Made by a program: the position numbers and the translations under genes. The notes beneath the pieces are model-generated. The model worked only from the letters and a program-made list of their open reading frames with translations. It was not told the DNA's origin and did no database searches. A stretch of DNA of 64,000 bases from Nageia nagi (lineage: Eukaryota > Pinophyta). Shown here in pieces: positions 12,061-24,318 of this stretch. The stretch lies in NCBI GenBank assembly GCA_050084985.1, contig JBITNC010000002.1, positions 28,768,001 through 28,832,000 on the forward strand, read 5' to 3'. Numbering within the stretch: position 1 is the first letter of the stretch; each line of letters opens with the position of its first letter.

Positions 12061-12568
12061 GTAGTTGATCTTATAACACAATTAGCATCATACTTACCAC
12101 ATGCTATTTTCAACCACATGAAGCTACAAATAGGAAGTGTACCATGAGTCCTAATGAATCTGGAAGGACTATTTGATGCATTACTTCTAAACCCACTAGA
12201 GTTTGATTGTAATATCATAAGCTTATTTTTAACCTCGAATGCTAGGAGAATCTCATGAATCTTCATATACTAATTTTTACTATCTCAACATGACCCTTGT
12301 CAGGCATAACATTTTGAATACCCCTTGCTACTTTTTTCTTTATCTATTGTTCACTCTTACACATTGGAGTCGCTTATAGTACTCCCCTATTTTTCTTACA
12401 TTTGTTTTTTTATACTCCTATTAACCATTTTGTTGTCACTTATAGATATTAATATTAAATTTATTGAAAGATTAATCACATGAAACAATAATTTTATGGC
12501 ATGCAAAATATTAATACTCTTATTCTAAAATTACTTTTAAATTATAAACTAATTCCAATTCTCATTCC
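12061..12568. other. Gene-free region
   Basis: Flank between the LINE 3' end and the tandem duplication. A 70-codon minus-strand frame (12266-12054) has no recognisable motif and I do not call it. Confidence 0.35.
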
Positions 12569-12930
12569 AACGAAGAAGACAGGGAAGACAAAAGAGGAGA
12601 AACATGAAGTAACACAAGTTATGTGATATCCGCAGATTGACACACACACTCTGCTTTGTGAATGCACAAGTTTCTATGAAAATATTTGAAATAACAATAA
12701 ATGCAGTGCAAATATTTGAAAGAACATTACATGCAGCAATAACGAAGAAGACATGGAATACAGGGAAGACAAAAGAGGAGCAACATCAAGTAACACAACA
12801 TCCCAACAAGGTATATGATATCCGTAGATTGACACAAACACTCTGCTTTATCCATGCACAAGTTTCTGCACAAATATTTGAAAGAACATTAGATGTAGTG
12901 CAAATATTTGTAAGAACATTACATGCAACA
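12569..12930. repeat. Imperfect tandem duplication, two units of about 172 and 190 bp
   Basis: The unit starting aacgaagaagac at 12569 recurs at 12741. Both share agggaagacaaaagaggag, a gatatccg.agattgacaca block, an actctgcttt block and a tail containing caaatatttgaaagaacatt. Within each unit, a roughly 30-bp subrepeat around AAATATTTG.AA.AACAT is itself doubled. Unit 2 has small insertions near its start and middle. Function unknown. Confidence 0.8.
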
Positions 12931-14930
12931 TATTTATGATAAAAAATAAAAATAAACCTGATGGCAGTAAGGAAGTCCAAGCATATTTAGAAGTTCTTAA
13001 CAACTCTCCACAGTCACCCATTTAAGCAAAATATTTGATAGAAAAATATAGGATAGAGTACAATTAGATTTTTTTTTTTAAAAGACAATGTTAAGAGTAG
13101 TCATTGCAAAGCTTATCATTTTCAATTTGTAGATTATTCCAAGACCTTGATCAATACCATTTGTATTTGGTGAATTAAGTGATGCCTTCAATATTCTTTC
13201 ACATTTTGCATATATGTCTATCAGGGCATTCACAACCACAACATTCAATTTCATTCAACTACTCTTTTGATGGCTATCCATATCTTTTCCCACTTTATGA
13301 TTACTTGCAGTCCATGAAAGTGTGTGTGCATCAACATCTTCTCAAATAATTCAGGACTCTTCCTTCCTATACTCGTTGTATGCATACCCTGCGTTTATTA
13401 TGTTCGAAGAGACTACATTTATGTGAGGCATCTTGACAACCAATTCGCCTGCCTTTTCTACGCTCCATCTTTTGCATAGATGCTCGCCAATCCTCCTGCA
13501 TTATGCATACATCCGTTAGAGCATCCATAAGCCGTAATATTTGATGAAAAACCATGATCAAAACTATTGAAATTATATTTTTTAATATATATTTAAATTA
13601 TAATATTTACATTTTTATATATAAATATATTGCGAATTTTAAAAATATTAATTTTTTATCTGTATAGTTAGGGGATAGGGGACTAGAGTAGGGAGACGGG
13701 AGCAGGTTTGGTGAGGCCTTGAAGAATATAAAGCGACTGTCTCCATTCACCTCAGTTTCCCACCACTAAAATATCAACACCATGTCTCATCGCAAAGTAC
13801 ATTCCTGTTATCTCCCACCACCATCTCCACTCTAAATTCATGAACCTTTAACACACAGTCTAATCAAATCAGAATCTCTGCCAAATGAATAATAAAATCA
13901 TAAGTCTAACTGATTTGCTTAGGCATAGCTCCTTGGCCTGTTTGAGGGCTTTCCTCCCAATTTTCTTCAGATTTGCTCCAAAATTGGAAGAGCCTCAACT
14001 ACACCTACAAAAAAAACCCTCAACCGTAAGTGTTGGAGTTTCCAACTTGAAGTAAAGCCGAGATGACTTGGAGTTTTAAATTTTGTTTCCTCACTGTCAT
14101 ACCCCTCAAAATAAGATAAATTTTTTATCAAAGATTCCTTTAAGAAAAAAAAACTAGTAAAATATTTCTTAGCCATAATAAATAATCGCACAACATTAAA
14201 ATACAATTTATACGACCAAAATGCATTAGATAATCACCTCTCCTTACCTCAAAAAATCTCAATCGTAAAATTTATATTTAATAATTTTATTCCACTAATC
14301 CTAAAGCTCGGTAGAGATTACCTTATGATAGCTACCAACACTATCCAATCCACTGTGTACAAATATACTAGCCATAATGGAGACAATACCTGCTCATGGT
14401 ACACTTGTATAGAAGACACACCATCGCTCAAACTGGCATTCGAATCCTATCTAAAATATTCCTTTTTCGTTTACTACATGGTATGATGTATTGCCATTTA
14501 TCAATTGCTTCGCAGGTGAATGAGCTTTTGGTACGTCCTGAATCGCCCCATTCTCTTGAACTGAAGTGATCACTCTTCTCCATGTAAATTTTTTTATAAT
14601 GTTCTACTTTGGAGTCCCAACCTTCTTCCTGATGTCTCCAATGGCCTCGCTACCCATCTCACATTTTATGTTATATTTGATTGCTAAAAATCATTAGACT
14701 CCTTTGATTGCAACCTTAAATGTATTTAACTTCCAACTAATAATATGGAGGAGACTTTATAATTACCTTCATCTCCCTTGTATTCTTCATTACTCTAACT
14801 CTTACAAATATACATTTAAATAAAATTAAAAAAATGAATTTTGTTTTAACTCTTTAACACTTTTTGAAAAGAAGGATTTTTTTTTTTTTTTTTTATAAAT
14901 TGTTTATAATAAAACATTTAGATCTTCTTA

Positions 14931-14981
<51 letters not shown>

Positions 14982-16151
14982 CAACATAAGATGGAGCATA
15001 TTTAGATTCCAACCAAAACAAAATTGTTACCACAAATTGCATTTCAATGCACAAGTAGAACAACATTACCAAAAGCTATTCCCTAGTCAACATCTTTTTG
15101 GACGATTTGATTACAATTACTTATACTTGACATCACCTTTTACTTTACATGCTTTTATTTGTCATCATATGTAGTGACAATGATTTTAATCTTCATTTAA
15201 TATAAAATGAAAGATGAATAAAATGAGATTGTATAAGCCTCGATTATAATAGACATGAATATACAAATTATAATATAATAGAAAATAGGACGTAACCAAG
15301 TACTATTATAGAAAAAGTTGATTTTATGAGTAGATATTTTAGTGTTGCTATTCCAACCACATATAATATAGAAGATCGATTCTCCACATCCATCCTAATT
15401 CTTTGAAGAGCCATGGACAAAAGGATTGCATCCACCTCTAAAATAAATCGAAACTTTTAGAATGAATTAAAAAAAAATTCAATTTTAAAATTGTTCTTTG
15501 TTATTCCATTTACTTCTAACTATGAAAGTAAAATATAATCATCAATGAATAGTTAAAAGTATAATTATTTGGAAAGTAGATTTTTCTACTGTCTTATTGA
15601 GTGCTCTTCCAATTATTGATTAGAAATAAGGCAGATTCCACTATGTTTAAATATCTTGTATATCATCTTTATAATGAGGCACACACTAACTTATCAAAAA
15701 CTCTCTCTACCTTCTGTTTTGAAAAAATTAAATTTACACAAACAATTTCATTTTCCTATATAGAAAATTTGTTTAGTGATGTACGCTCTATAGAAAACCC
15801 ATGTAGCTTTAGGAAAATACTTGAACATTTTCAAGTTTAAATAAAATATTACTATCCATACAAATTTAGATTAAACTCCAAATGCTTTGGCAATCTTTTT
15901 AAATCTAAATGATAAATTTACAAAAATGAGTCATAATACAACTATCATACATAGTGCAACATATAAACAAAATATAGTACACCAAAAATAAATCATACTT
16001 TATTTATTCAGCATTCATTTCATTTTCAATGGTATTTATTTTTGTAAATTAATAATTATGTAATGTAAATATTTATTTTTATAATATTCCTAATTATTAT
16101 ATTCCAATATTATTTATAGGCCAATATATTTTAGTCTATTTGATTTTCACA
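12931..16151. other. Gene-free region
   Basis: No protein homology seen. It holds a T18 tract (14877-14894) and the TA microsatellite listed separately. The block near 13670-13830 is somewhat more GC-rich than its surroundings, but I recognise nothing in it. Confidence 0.35.
14935..14980. repeat. (TA)23 microsatellite
   Basis: Forty-six bases of uninterrupted TA dinucleotides, following a T18 tract some 40 bp upstream. Simple-sequence repeat of the type common in plant intergenic DNA. Confidence 0.95.
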
Positions 16152-17883
16152 ATGATTGAATTAACAACAGATGGAATTACAAGTATACTTTCAGGCATTT
16201 ATGTCCTTGAACCACTTTTACATATTACATGTATATACTCTATTAAACAGTCTTCTTCAACAACCATCAAATATCAAGATCAACCTGTTATATGGTTAAC
16301 ATTCCCACTTAGCTTTGCTTTCTATTGAATGCAACATTTTTGTTATCAAACAAGCTTTGAAGGAAGGAAATGTTGTTCATCTACATGGATACACTTCCAA
16401 AAATTACACCAACTTCAGGTATGTTTATACCCTCTTAAAATTTGAATTTAATACGTGCTAAATAATTTGCAATTTCTTCAATAACCATTAATTTCATTTA
16501 TTTGCAAGGCTATTGTAATTAGCCGCCTGTAAATAATTGCAAATAACTTACCACTTGTTGGAGCTCCAGCTCCTCTCCTCCAAATAACTAGTTACATTCA
16601 TCAAATAACTCTCAAATTCCTTTAGATTCATCACAGTGTAGTATCATTTAATCGCAAGGAGAAAGTAGCTACAACCATAAACAAAATGAACCCACTTTGG
16701 AACCAACTCCCAGTAAAATATTGACATCAAATAATAGGGATTGGTCCATAGAGGGTAGAGCTTTAGCAAAAAAAAACATGCATGAATATCATCATCTTAA
16801 TGGTAAAGGAAAGGTTTTTGGGTTTAATATTGTGGACAAGGAGGGTTTATGAATACATGTCACCTGTTTCAATGCAATTGTTGACAAGTTCTACAATACT
16901 ATTCACAAAAATTTAATTTACATTATCTCTAATGCTTGCATTGAAGAGGTTAAAAAAATATATAGTACCTCCCAAAATCCTTATCAAATAATGCTCACAA
17001 TGTCATCAACTATAACTCCTTCAACATGTCTTGAATCTATAATGCCAACAAAGGTTTCACATATAAAAAATATAGATTCGTTGGTTTATTGCCCTAAAAA
17101 TTCCCTTGTTGATGTGATTGGTATATTTTATTTCATTTCTACTATATCAAATTTGCATAAGAAAAATGGAACAAAAACAAAGAAATGTACTGTAAAAATC
17201 ATGGATGTTTTAGGTTTTACTGTTGATGTTACACTATAGGGTGAACATTATGAGGTAGAAGACAAATAAATTTTAGATATGCCTTTGTAGCTAAATCCTC
17301 CAATTGTTCTAATCAAATTTGGACATTTGACCACCTGGCATGAAAAGAAAATAGATTCTAATTATTCAACCACCATTCAAATCTATCCATAATTAGAAGA
17401 AGGCTCAGCATTACGAACATGATATTCTTCAATGGAAAGTAACCATCCTATTGTTTCCATTTCAAATAATCGTGATTCCACTAGCAACTTTAAAAATCTA
17501 ATAAAAATCGCACAAATCATTGAAAAAAACTTCCATGCAAAAGAATAGGTTTTGTTCAAGCCACAATTTCCAAACTACACCTTGATAAGTTTTATTATCC
17601 TTCTTGCCCTCAATTTGTAACAAGAAAAAAAAAGTAAGAAACACGTTCTAAAAAAAGGAATAATACCTTTCAATATCCTAAATATTTGGTTGAACTCGTC
17701 AAATGCGACTTCAACTACCCATTAAAGATGAACATTCAAGATGAAATAGGTGAACTTGAAAAAGTAATAATATTTAAAGGGCCTGCAAATGTGTTGCTAG
17801 GTGTTGTTGCAAAATAATTGCAACTACTATTAGCAGAGCCTGATGTAACACAAGATATTTTGGTTAAAGTTGTTAATTATTGA
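16152..17883 (+). pseudogene. RPA70-like single-strand DNA-binding protein, Helitron-associated
   Basis: Decayed large-subunit replication protein A. The N-terminal domain is seen at 16152-16418 (IELTTDGITSILSG, then after a frame change KEGNVVHLHGYTSKN). A splice-like donor AG|GTATGT at 16419 and acceptor TTTGCAAG|G at 16508 bound a 90-nt AT-rich intron. DBD-A follows from about 16733 (DWSIEGRALAKKN, KVFGFNIVDKEG, HVTCFNAIVDKFYNTI). Then come DBD-B (SLVDVIGIFYFI, KKCTVKIMDVLGF, LIKFGHLTTWHEKKIDS) and part of DBD-C (DKFYYPSCPQFV, IQDEIGELEKVI). Stops and frameshifts are frequent. RPA-like genes are carried by many plant Helitrons; here it precedes a RepHel relic by 0.65 kb on the same strand, so I read it as Helitron cargo rather than the host gene. 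Confidence 0.75.
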
Positions 17884-18540
17884 TTCTTGATGCAACTTTC
17901 CATCACAATGAATCATTTCTTCAGTAGAGATATGAGAAACATTATGATTATAGCCATTAGGGCAGTTTAATTTTATGTTTGTAATGATTCCTATATTTGG
18001 AATAAGTTTTTGGAATAATCATTATGTATATCTTTAACTATTTAATTCATCATAATGACATATATACTTCTACAATCTTATGTTGTCTTTGTGTATGTAA
18101 TAGTTTGCTTTGCATTTTGTTATTGATGTACAACTGTCATATCATATGCAATTACAAATCAAAAAATAAAATAACTATTTATATGTTAAAATATAAATAG
18201 TCTATTCATTTAGTTTTGTTCATACAAACCTTGAATATTGCATTATATTATCTATTTTTGTGAGTAATAATTTTTTTTAATGGTCTTCTATAGTTATGCA
18301 CAACTAAATAATACCACAATTCGATTACCTTTCTTATTTCTTTTATGCAAATGATAAATTTTATCCAAATTCTTTGAATGGTTATGCACAAGAAAAGCTA
18401 ACAACAAATACATTACCTTTACTAGTTACATTTTCTTTTGCATATTTAAATAATACTTTCTTCTTTCTCTTTGTTATGTAACCTATTTCATATTTTTTGA
18501 GCATTATATTGAGTAACATTTATCTTTAGAATATATGTAC
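17884..18540 (+). other. Spacer between RPA-like and RepHel relics
   Basis: AT-rich, no homology seen. It presumably held the 3' end of the RPA-like gene and the 5' flank of the RepHel gene. Confidence 0.35.
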
Positions 18541-20258
18541 ATGGAAATAGAAAATGAGGCAAAAAAAGCAAGAAGAGAACGTAAAAATCAAATAGCTTGA
18601 GCACATTACCAAGCAACAAAAGATAGAAACAATGCAAGAAGATGAACATTGCACCAAATACGTCTTGATATGGCATCCATAAATGGTACATCATTGTCTA
18701 ATTCAACCAATTTGCAAGCACCAATACCAAATATAACTTTGCAAAACCAACATCCTTTAGCATTTCTAGCAAAATATTCAACAGCCAATAATGAATTTCA
18801 TTCTAAATTAAATAGCCTTAAAAGTTTGTATGAAAAATATCCAAGAATTAAAATAAAATAATACAATGGGCATTGCATTTGTTACAAGTGCATTTCAAAA
18901 AAATATAGCCATCTCTTCTCTATAACAAACAACATGGACCCTAGTGAATAACCCATTTGCTTACAAAGACTTACTCAAGTTGAGGAGATGTTAATAGTAA
19001 AGTTAGTCCTGTACTTCAGGTTACATATGCAAGGGGTGGACAATTAAAATACAGTGGTCACACTATCTATTTTCTTCAAGATATTTTTGCAATTACAACT
19101 CAATTACCAAGATACATAAATACATTGGATATACTAATAGTTAACAAGAAGAATATCAATAACCAATATTATAGTTTGAATGTTAGCAAAACTCACATCT
19201 TTGAGGCATTGGTCCATACTATAGGGATGTGCATCTAGATGAAACTGTATTATCATTGTTGCTTGATGCCTCAACATACATATCCAACATTTTATATACA
19301 ACATCTCTATACCCTACCCCTAATTATATAGACCTCATGGAAACAAATAATTTAGATGAAGACATTCTACAAGACAACATTCACACAATAAGTTCTTATG
19401 CTGCAAATCCCCCCTGAACATAGAGAGGTTGAGCACTTATGATCAATAGTGAAACTACAGGATGAACACCCACCACCATCCATTGAATGACCGTAAATAT
19501 CACTTTCACCACTAAATACATTTAACATTAAAGGATTATTTTTTATGGCATTTCCCACTTTATTTCCAACAAACGCAACACCATTCAATGAAAAACCCAT
19601 GAAAGAGGTTACGTTACATGAATATGCCCACCATCTACTACGATACCATGATAACAAATTTGCTCAACACGCATGATTTCGATACTTCATACTAAATATG
19701 TTACAACATCATTAAAGTCAAGAAATAGCATCTATGTTTTCTCATCGAAGTATAAAAAAAAATTACTAACCACAATTCAAGACCTCCAACAAAGACTAAA
19801 GGATGTACCAGATGACAAACTCATGAACAATTAATGTGTTTTGGCTCATCAATTTGTGGTACAAAGCATTTTTGGAACCATTGTAGTGCTAAAATTTTAG
19901 ACATAATCATTCAAATTAAATGCCCTACTTTGTTCTTTACCCTTAATGTAGTAAACACAAAATGGCCAGACTTGAATGATATCATGCCATCCATGGCACC
20001 TACAAATCCTCAACTAGCTTCTAAATGGAGATTAAATAATATTATTCAAAATCCACATCTTGTAGCAATGTACATGCACCACAAATGTACAACATTCCTT
20101 GAAACTATGCTAGTTAAACTCTTTAATACAACCGACTATTGGTACAGGTATTGTATTTATCATGTTATTTTTCAATCATATTTTATTTTGTTTAAATTTT
20201 ACCTAATAATATATTCTTCCAAGTATGAATGTCAACACAGAGGTTCCACCCATATTCA
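18541..20258 (+). pseudogene. Helitron Rep/helicase (RepHel) relic, 5' half
   Basis: N-terminal half of a plant Helitron transposase. A basic segment with repeated charged residues (EAKKARRERKNQ, QATKDRNNARR) opens it. Next comes the DUF6570-type region: CICYKC, NNMDPSE, LTQVEEMLI (about 18965-18995), then YSGHTIYFLQDI (19060-19090) and TLDILIV. A helitron-helicase-like (Rep) section runs from 19834: IRGTKHFWN-like, CPTLFFTLN, KWPDLNDIMPS, NPQLASKWRLNNIIQNPH, DYWYRY. It ends in QHRGSTHIHV, which contains the HUH catalytic motif as H-I-H at about 20248-20256. Stops at several sites and a frameshift near 19015 kill it. The Tyr motif and SF1 helicase are absent because a copia LTR starts at 20259. 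Confidence 0.85.
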
Positions 20259-20396
20259 TGTTGGAATGTATAATGCATTATTGAAAAATTTTGTATGTTT
20301 TTTCTTGTAAATTCACCAATACTTAAAGGTATCTCTAGATACCTTAAGTAACTTATCCTACACTCTTTCTCATAAGCATGCCCCTTAGGTAAAAGG
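20259..20396 (+). repeat. 5' LTR of copia element S, first part
   Basis: Starts TGTTGGAATGTATAATG, the same start as the LTRs at 56545 and 62327, directly abutting the Helitron HUH codons. It stops at 20396, where a second LTR start (element R) follows. The expected continuation (a block like gcatgtcatg.cttttgtaca) is found at 57046 on the far side of R. The two parts sum to about 490 bp, close to the 500-bp LTR of element T. Confidence 0.75.
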
Positions 20397-20859
20397 TGTT
20401 GGAATTTATGTAAGTTCACTAATATTTAAAGGTATTATTTGATACCTTAAGTATTTAAGTGAATATGATAATCTAACTTGTTCTACACTCCATGCCATGA
20501 GCATGCCCCTTGGGTAAAAGGATGTGCATGTCATGCTTTTGTACATTAAGTAAAAGGGTGATATAAAGAGGTATTTTTGCCTATAAATAGAAGGCTCACT
20601 CCTTGGATCACATATCAATTTGTGAAGTAAAGTTATGCTATAGGATAATGCTTAGGAGTTGAGATTAGGAGGATTGTAAAAGAATTGTATTTGTGATTGA
20701 AGTAAAGATCTAGTTAGTGGATGTACTCCTAGTTGGAGGAACCACTTACATCTTGAGTTATCTTTGTGAGATTGCTTTGTGAGTTTGTTAGATGTGAATT
20801 GTGGCTTTCATGTGATCTTAGGAGTTTAGAGTTGTTTAGTTTATATTTCAATTCTCTCA
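20397..20859 (+). repeat. 5' LTR of element R
   Basis: Begins TGTTGGAATTTATG and ends ctctca just before the primer-binding site. TATA box TATAAATAG at 20582-20590. Compared with the 3' LTR it lacks 38 bp immediately after the first 7-9 bases. Confidence 0.85.
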
Positions 20860-20861
20860 TT

Positions 20862-20873
20862 TGGTATCAGAGC
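20862..20873 (+). other. Primer-binding site of element R
   Basis: TGGTATCAGAGC three bases after the LTR; complementary to the 3' end of plant initiator tRNA-Met, the usual primer of Ty1/copia elements. Confidence 0.9.
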
Positions 20874-20955
20874 TTGGTGTGGAAGCTCTTCTTCTACATT
20901 TTGGAGGCCTTCATTCCTCATCCTACACTCCATTGTTGAGGTAAAATCAAGAAAA

Positions 20956-21944
20956 AGTATAAATTCCCTCCTTCTTGATTATTTGTTGGATTATAATTTA
21001 TGATATTAACATAAGTTATATGCTAGGTCATTTTTTTTTGCAATTTTTTTTTTAAATAGCAATATAAAGTAATTGTTGATTATATTAGCATTTTTTATGT
21101 TAGTTGCAATTTTTTGTTTACAAAATTGTTCTATATATATTGCTATAATTTTTTTTTAAATAGCTTTTCCTACCTTAGTTCTTCTATCATAGAAATAGTT
21201 ATATTCTACAATTATTTTTTTTAATACTAACGTAAAGGAAGGTAATTACATTTACTGCTATTTACAAAAAAATATTATTACCATTTATTTTCAAAATAAT
21301 TGCAAAATATTTTATTCAAAACAAAAGATCATCTTTTTTTAAATGAGTCTATATTTGTTTCAAAAAGGAAGGGTCTAATTTTTTTAAAAAAAGGGGTTTA
21401 TTTTTTTCAAAAAGGGGATAATAAGAATTATTTTTATGAAATTTTATTTTTCCTTCATACAAAACTTCTATTTAAAAAATTTTGAGGTGTAGCCCCTTTT
21501 TTCTCTCCATAAAAAAATCCTTCTCCCCAGATTTGTGCACTTTTCTAAGTTTGATACAGAGACCAAGTCGTACAACTTACAGAACAGATCATCCCAACAT
21601 CGATAATAGGGCATTCTTCCTCATCTTTTGGAGTGTGGATGGTCACAAAACCCCTTCGTGACCTACATAAACCCCTTCTTGCAATGAATCTGATCCCTTA
21701 TTTCAACAAATCATGAGCCCCTTCTTGCAATGAATTTGGCATATTCTTGCAACAAATTTGATCCCTTCTTGCAATAAATTGTAGCCCCTTCTTACAATGA
21801 ATCTAGCCCCTTCTTGCATGCTTCTATCATCCTTCTCTTGAATAGCCTTCCCTCTTCTCTTCTGTGTCACCTTTTTTTTCTTTGACCTCCAACCTCTGCC
21901 CTTTACCTCCTTGCAATGTGTCCCAAGTGCCATTCTATCCCTTC
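20956..21944 (+). other. Leader intron of element R, 5' portion
   Basis: After about 95 nt of leader exon the sequence reads aagaaaaa|GTATAAATTCC, the same donor-like site as in N, Q, S and T. What follows is T-rich, with repeated ttagttgcaatttttt motifs, then a more GC-rich variable part from about 21520. M interrupts it at 21944; it resumes at 41449 and ends at the acceptor GTAG at 43051-43054. Confidence 0.6.
21671..21820. repeat. Degenerate tandem repeat, about 25-bp unit
   Basis: Six or so imperfect copies of a unit like ccccttcttgcaatgaatct inside the variable part of the R leader. Copy spacing is irregular (22-30 bp). Confidence 0.75.
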
Positions 21945-22404
21945 TGAAAGAATTAGCACTACTCTAATCCTCAAGGTCCAAGACTAGGAAACTCAAACCA
22001 TTCAACATAACACAAATATAATGTGGTTCCTCCCTCCTTGGGAGTACATCCACAACTAGTTCTCTATTCTCAATCTATGCACCTCTTACTACAATTCTCT
22101 TCCTCTCCTACACAACCTAGTAGAGTAATCTTACTCCAAAACTTAGTTATGTTGCAAGAGGAGAGGCCCTCTATTTATAGCTTGAGAGCACCTCCCTAAC
22201 CTCCCTTTAACCCAAGGGTAAGGTTAGGGTTACAATAAATGTATCACCTAACTTTAACCTACCAACTAACCCCATGGTAAGGTCAAAGTCCACACATAAT
22301 AAAGAATTCAATTAATCCCTTAAGGTATCTACATATCCTTTAAGTGATTAATTGAACTTACAAGGAGTTTAGATATTCACAATATTTCATTACAAATTCT
22401 AACA
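21945..22404 (-). repeat. 3' LTR of element M
   Basis: 460 bp, TG...CA ends, with the TATA box (TATAAAT on the minus strand) at about 22173-22179. Adjacent on its inner side is the polypurine tract AAGGGGGAG (minus strand, 22405-22413). Confidence 0.92.
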
Positions 22405-23261
22405 CTCCCCCTTAATGCAATAGTGGGATAGAGCGTAGAAGAGAGAAGAGAGAGAGTAAAAGAGAGTTCTCCTCCATAGAGATACAAGTGGAGATGAGAA
22501 CATTTACATATTTAAGAATATTTTTGAGAACTAGTATGAGACTCACTACATTACCATTTGACAAAATGGTTTACAATACAATCATTAACCACAACTGGTT
22601 TCACTGTACATAGCAGTTGATCAACTTTAAGCTGACATGTGAGTCTCCATGAGCTTGCTTACACAAGGTGAGTAACCTGCATTTCTAAAGAAGATCCTGC
22701 ATGCTACAAGCAACTCATAAACAAAATCAGTTAGATGCATCATATATTCAAATAAGAGAATCAAATAATGCCATCTTATAAATAACTGATCAATGGTGCA
22801 CTATAAGTCATCACAGAGATGCCAAGCCATCACTCATAGTCACCTGTTGTATATAGACATGTGTTGATTATTAATAGAGCATAAAAATTGTACGAGTTTC
22901 TCATGCAGAGCAAACTCACCATGGAGGTATAGAATGTACAACAAGTTCCTCACGCAGAGCGAACTTACCATGAAGGTATATTAATTATATGCTCAAAAAA
23001 TTGTACAAGTTTGTCACGCAGAGCAAACTTACCACGGAGGTGTAAAATGTACAACAAGTTTGTCACGTAGAGAAAACTTACCATGGAGGTATAAAAATGT
23101 ACAACAAGTTTGTCATGCAGAGCAAACTTACCACGGAGGTATAAAATGTACAACAAGTTTGTCATGCAGAGCAAACTTACCACGGAGGTATAGAATGTAC
23201 AATAAAAAAAGGCCTCTTAGAGGTGAAGTTGTCATCATTAACAAAAGTTCAAACTTCACTC
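22405..23261 (-). other. 3' UTR of element M
   Basis: Non-coding DNA between the end of the pol frame and the LTR. It is bounded by two polypurine-tract-like sites, one at the LTR (22405-22413) and one at the end of pol (about 23261-23269, ccccctt on the plus strand). It contains the six-unit hairpin array and a segment conserved in N and Q. Confidence 0.75.
22890..23200 (-). repeat. Hairpin tandem array of element M (6 units)
   Basis: Six units of about 50 bp; on the element strand each reads approximately CCTCCGTGGT, stem, CTCTGCGTGA loop, stem, TTGTACA. Stems in element order: four of type AAGTTTG/CAAACTT (one with a terminal mismatch), then AAGTTC/GAACTT, then GAGTTT/AAACTC. The same order of the last two types occurs in N. 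Frames crossing this array are repeat artefacts. Confidence 0.85.
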
Positions 23262-23835
23262 CCCCTTGAAGGCAACTTCACCAACCCGAGAGAATCCCTA
23301 AGCTTGCTGAACTAAGCTTCAGGAAGGGGCTTGGTGAATAAATCAATAGAGTTTTCAGTAGATGGACAATACTCCAAGTGTATGATGTCATCTAGAACCT
23401 TCTCCCTGATAAAATGGGCTTGGATTTCCACATGTTTGGTTCTTTGATGGAACACAAGATTCTTAGCCAAAGAGATAGCCAATTGATTATCTAAAGAAAT
23501 AAGAGATGGGCCATTTTGCTTATACCCAATTTCATTCAGAAGATGTCTTAGCCAAATAGCTTCTTGGGTGGCAACAGACATGGCTCGATATTCAGCTTCG
23601 GTGGTAGAAAGAGTCACAATAGGTTGCTTCTTGGAAGCCCAAGAGATAGCACCTGAACCAATGCTAAACACATATGCAGAGGTTGATTTTCTGTCATCTC
23701 TATCTCTGCCATAATCAGAATCTGAGAACCCTGAGAGAATAATCGAGGGCACTTTGGAATACTTAAGAGCAAGATCCTTTATCCCTGTCACATACCTCAA
23801 GATTTGCTTAACAGCATTGAGGTGTTCAACATATG
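23262..23835 (-). pseudogene. Element M pol, RNase H end
   Basis: Carries the copia RNase [58 protein letters not shown] and LFTKPLPEA. A TAG replaces the CAG codon just after LPEA. The upstream part of the same gene resumes at 37515 beyond inserted element N. Confidence 0.9.
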
Positions 23836-23840
23836 GTTTT

Positions 23841-24304
23841 TGTTAGAATTTGTAATGAAATATTGTGAATATCTAAACTCCTTGTAAATTCAATTAATCA
23901 CTTAAAGGATATGTAGATACCTTAAGGGATTAATTGAATTCTTTAATATGTAGACTTTGACTTTACCAAGTGGTTAATTGGTAGGTTAAAGTTAGGTGAT
24001 ACATTTATTGTAACCCTAACCTTACCCTTAGGTTAAAGGGAGGTTAGGGAGGTGCTCTCAAGCTATAAATAGAGGGCCTCTCCTCTTGTAACATAACTAA
24101 GTTTTTGGAGTAAGATTACTCTACTAGTTGTGTAGGAGAGGAAGAGAATAGTTGTAAGAGGAGCATACTTGAGAATTGAGATACTAGTTATGCATGTACT
24201 CTCAAGGAGGGAGGAACCACATTACACTTGTGTTATCTTGTGTATGATTGAGTTTCCTAGTCTTGATCCTTGAGGATTTGTTTAGATCTAGTCTAAATCC
24301 TTCA
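23841..24304 (+). repeat. 5' LTR of element N
   Basis: 464 bp, from TGTTAGAATTTG to ATCCTTCA. TATA box TATAAATAG at 24064-24072. Also contains the motif TAACCCTAACCTTACCC, which is shared by all LTRs of this subfamily and is not a telomeric array. Confidence 0.93.
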
Positions 24305-24306
24305 AT

Positions 24307-24318
24307 TGGTATCAGAGC
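24307..24318 (+). other. Primer-binding site of element N
   Basis: TGGTATCAGAGC two bases after the LTR, complementary to initiator tRNA-Met. Confidence 0.92.

Noticed and set aside
16140-17239. A functional host RPA1 gene
   Set aside because: Multiple stops and frame changes, and only partial domains; it sits next to a RepHel relic on the same strand.
22890-23200. CRISPR-like regular repeat
   Set aside because: Units are contiguous and variable with no unique spacers, and they lie in a plant retrotransposon 3' UTR.
22965-23269. Overlapping 69-72 codon frames with repeated LLCMTNLLY or WRYKNVQQ-like units
   Set aside because: They are translations of the hairpin tandem array; unit number differs among copies and the frame is not kept.
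24000-24040. Telomere-like TAACCCTAACC string in the LTR
   Set aside because: Only two or three imperfect units, present at the same place in every LTR of the subfamily; not an interstitial telomere.
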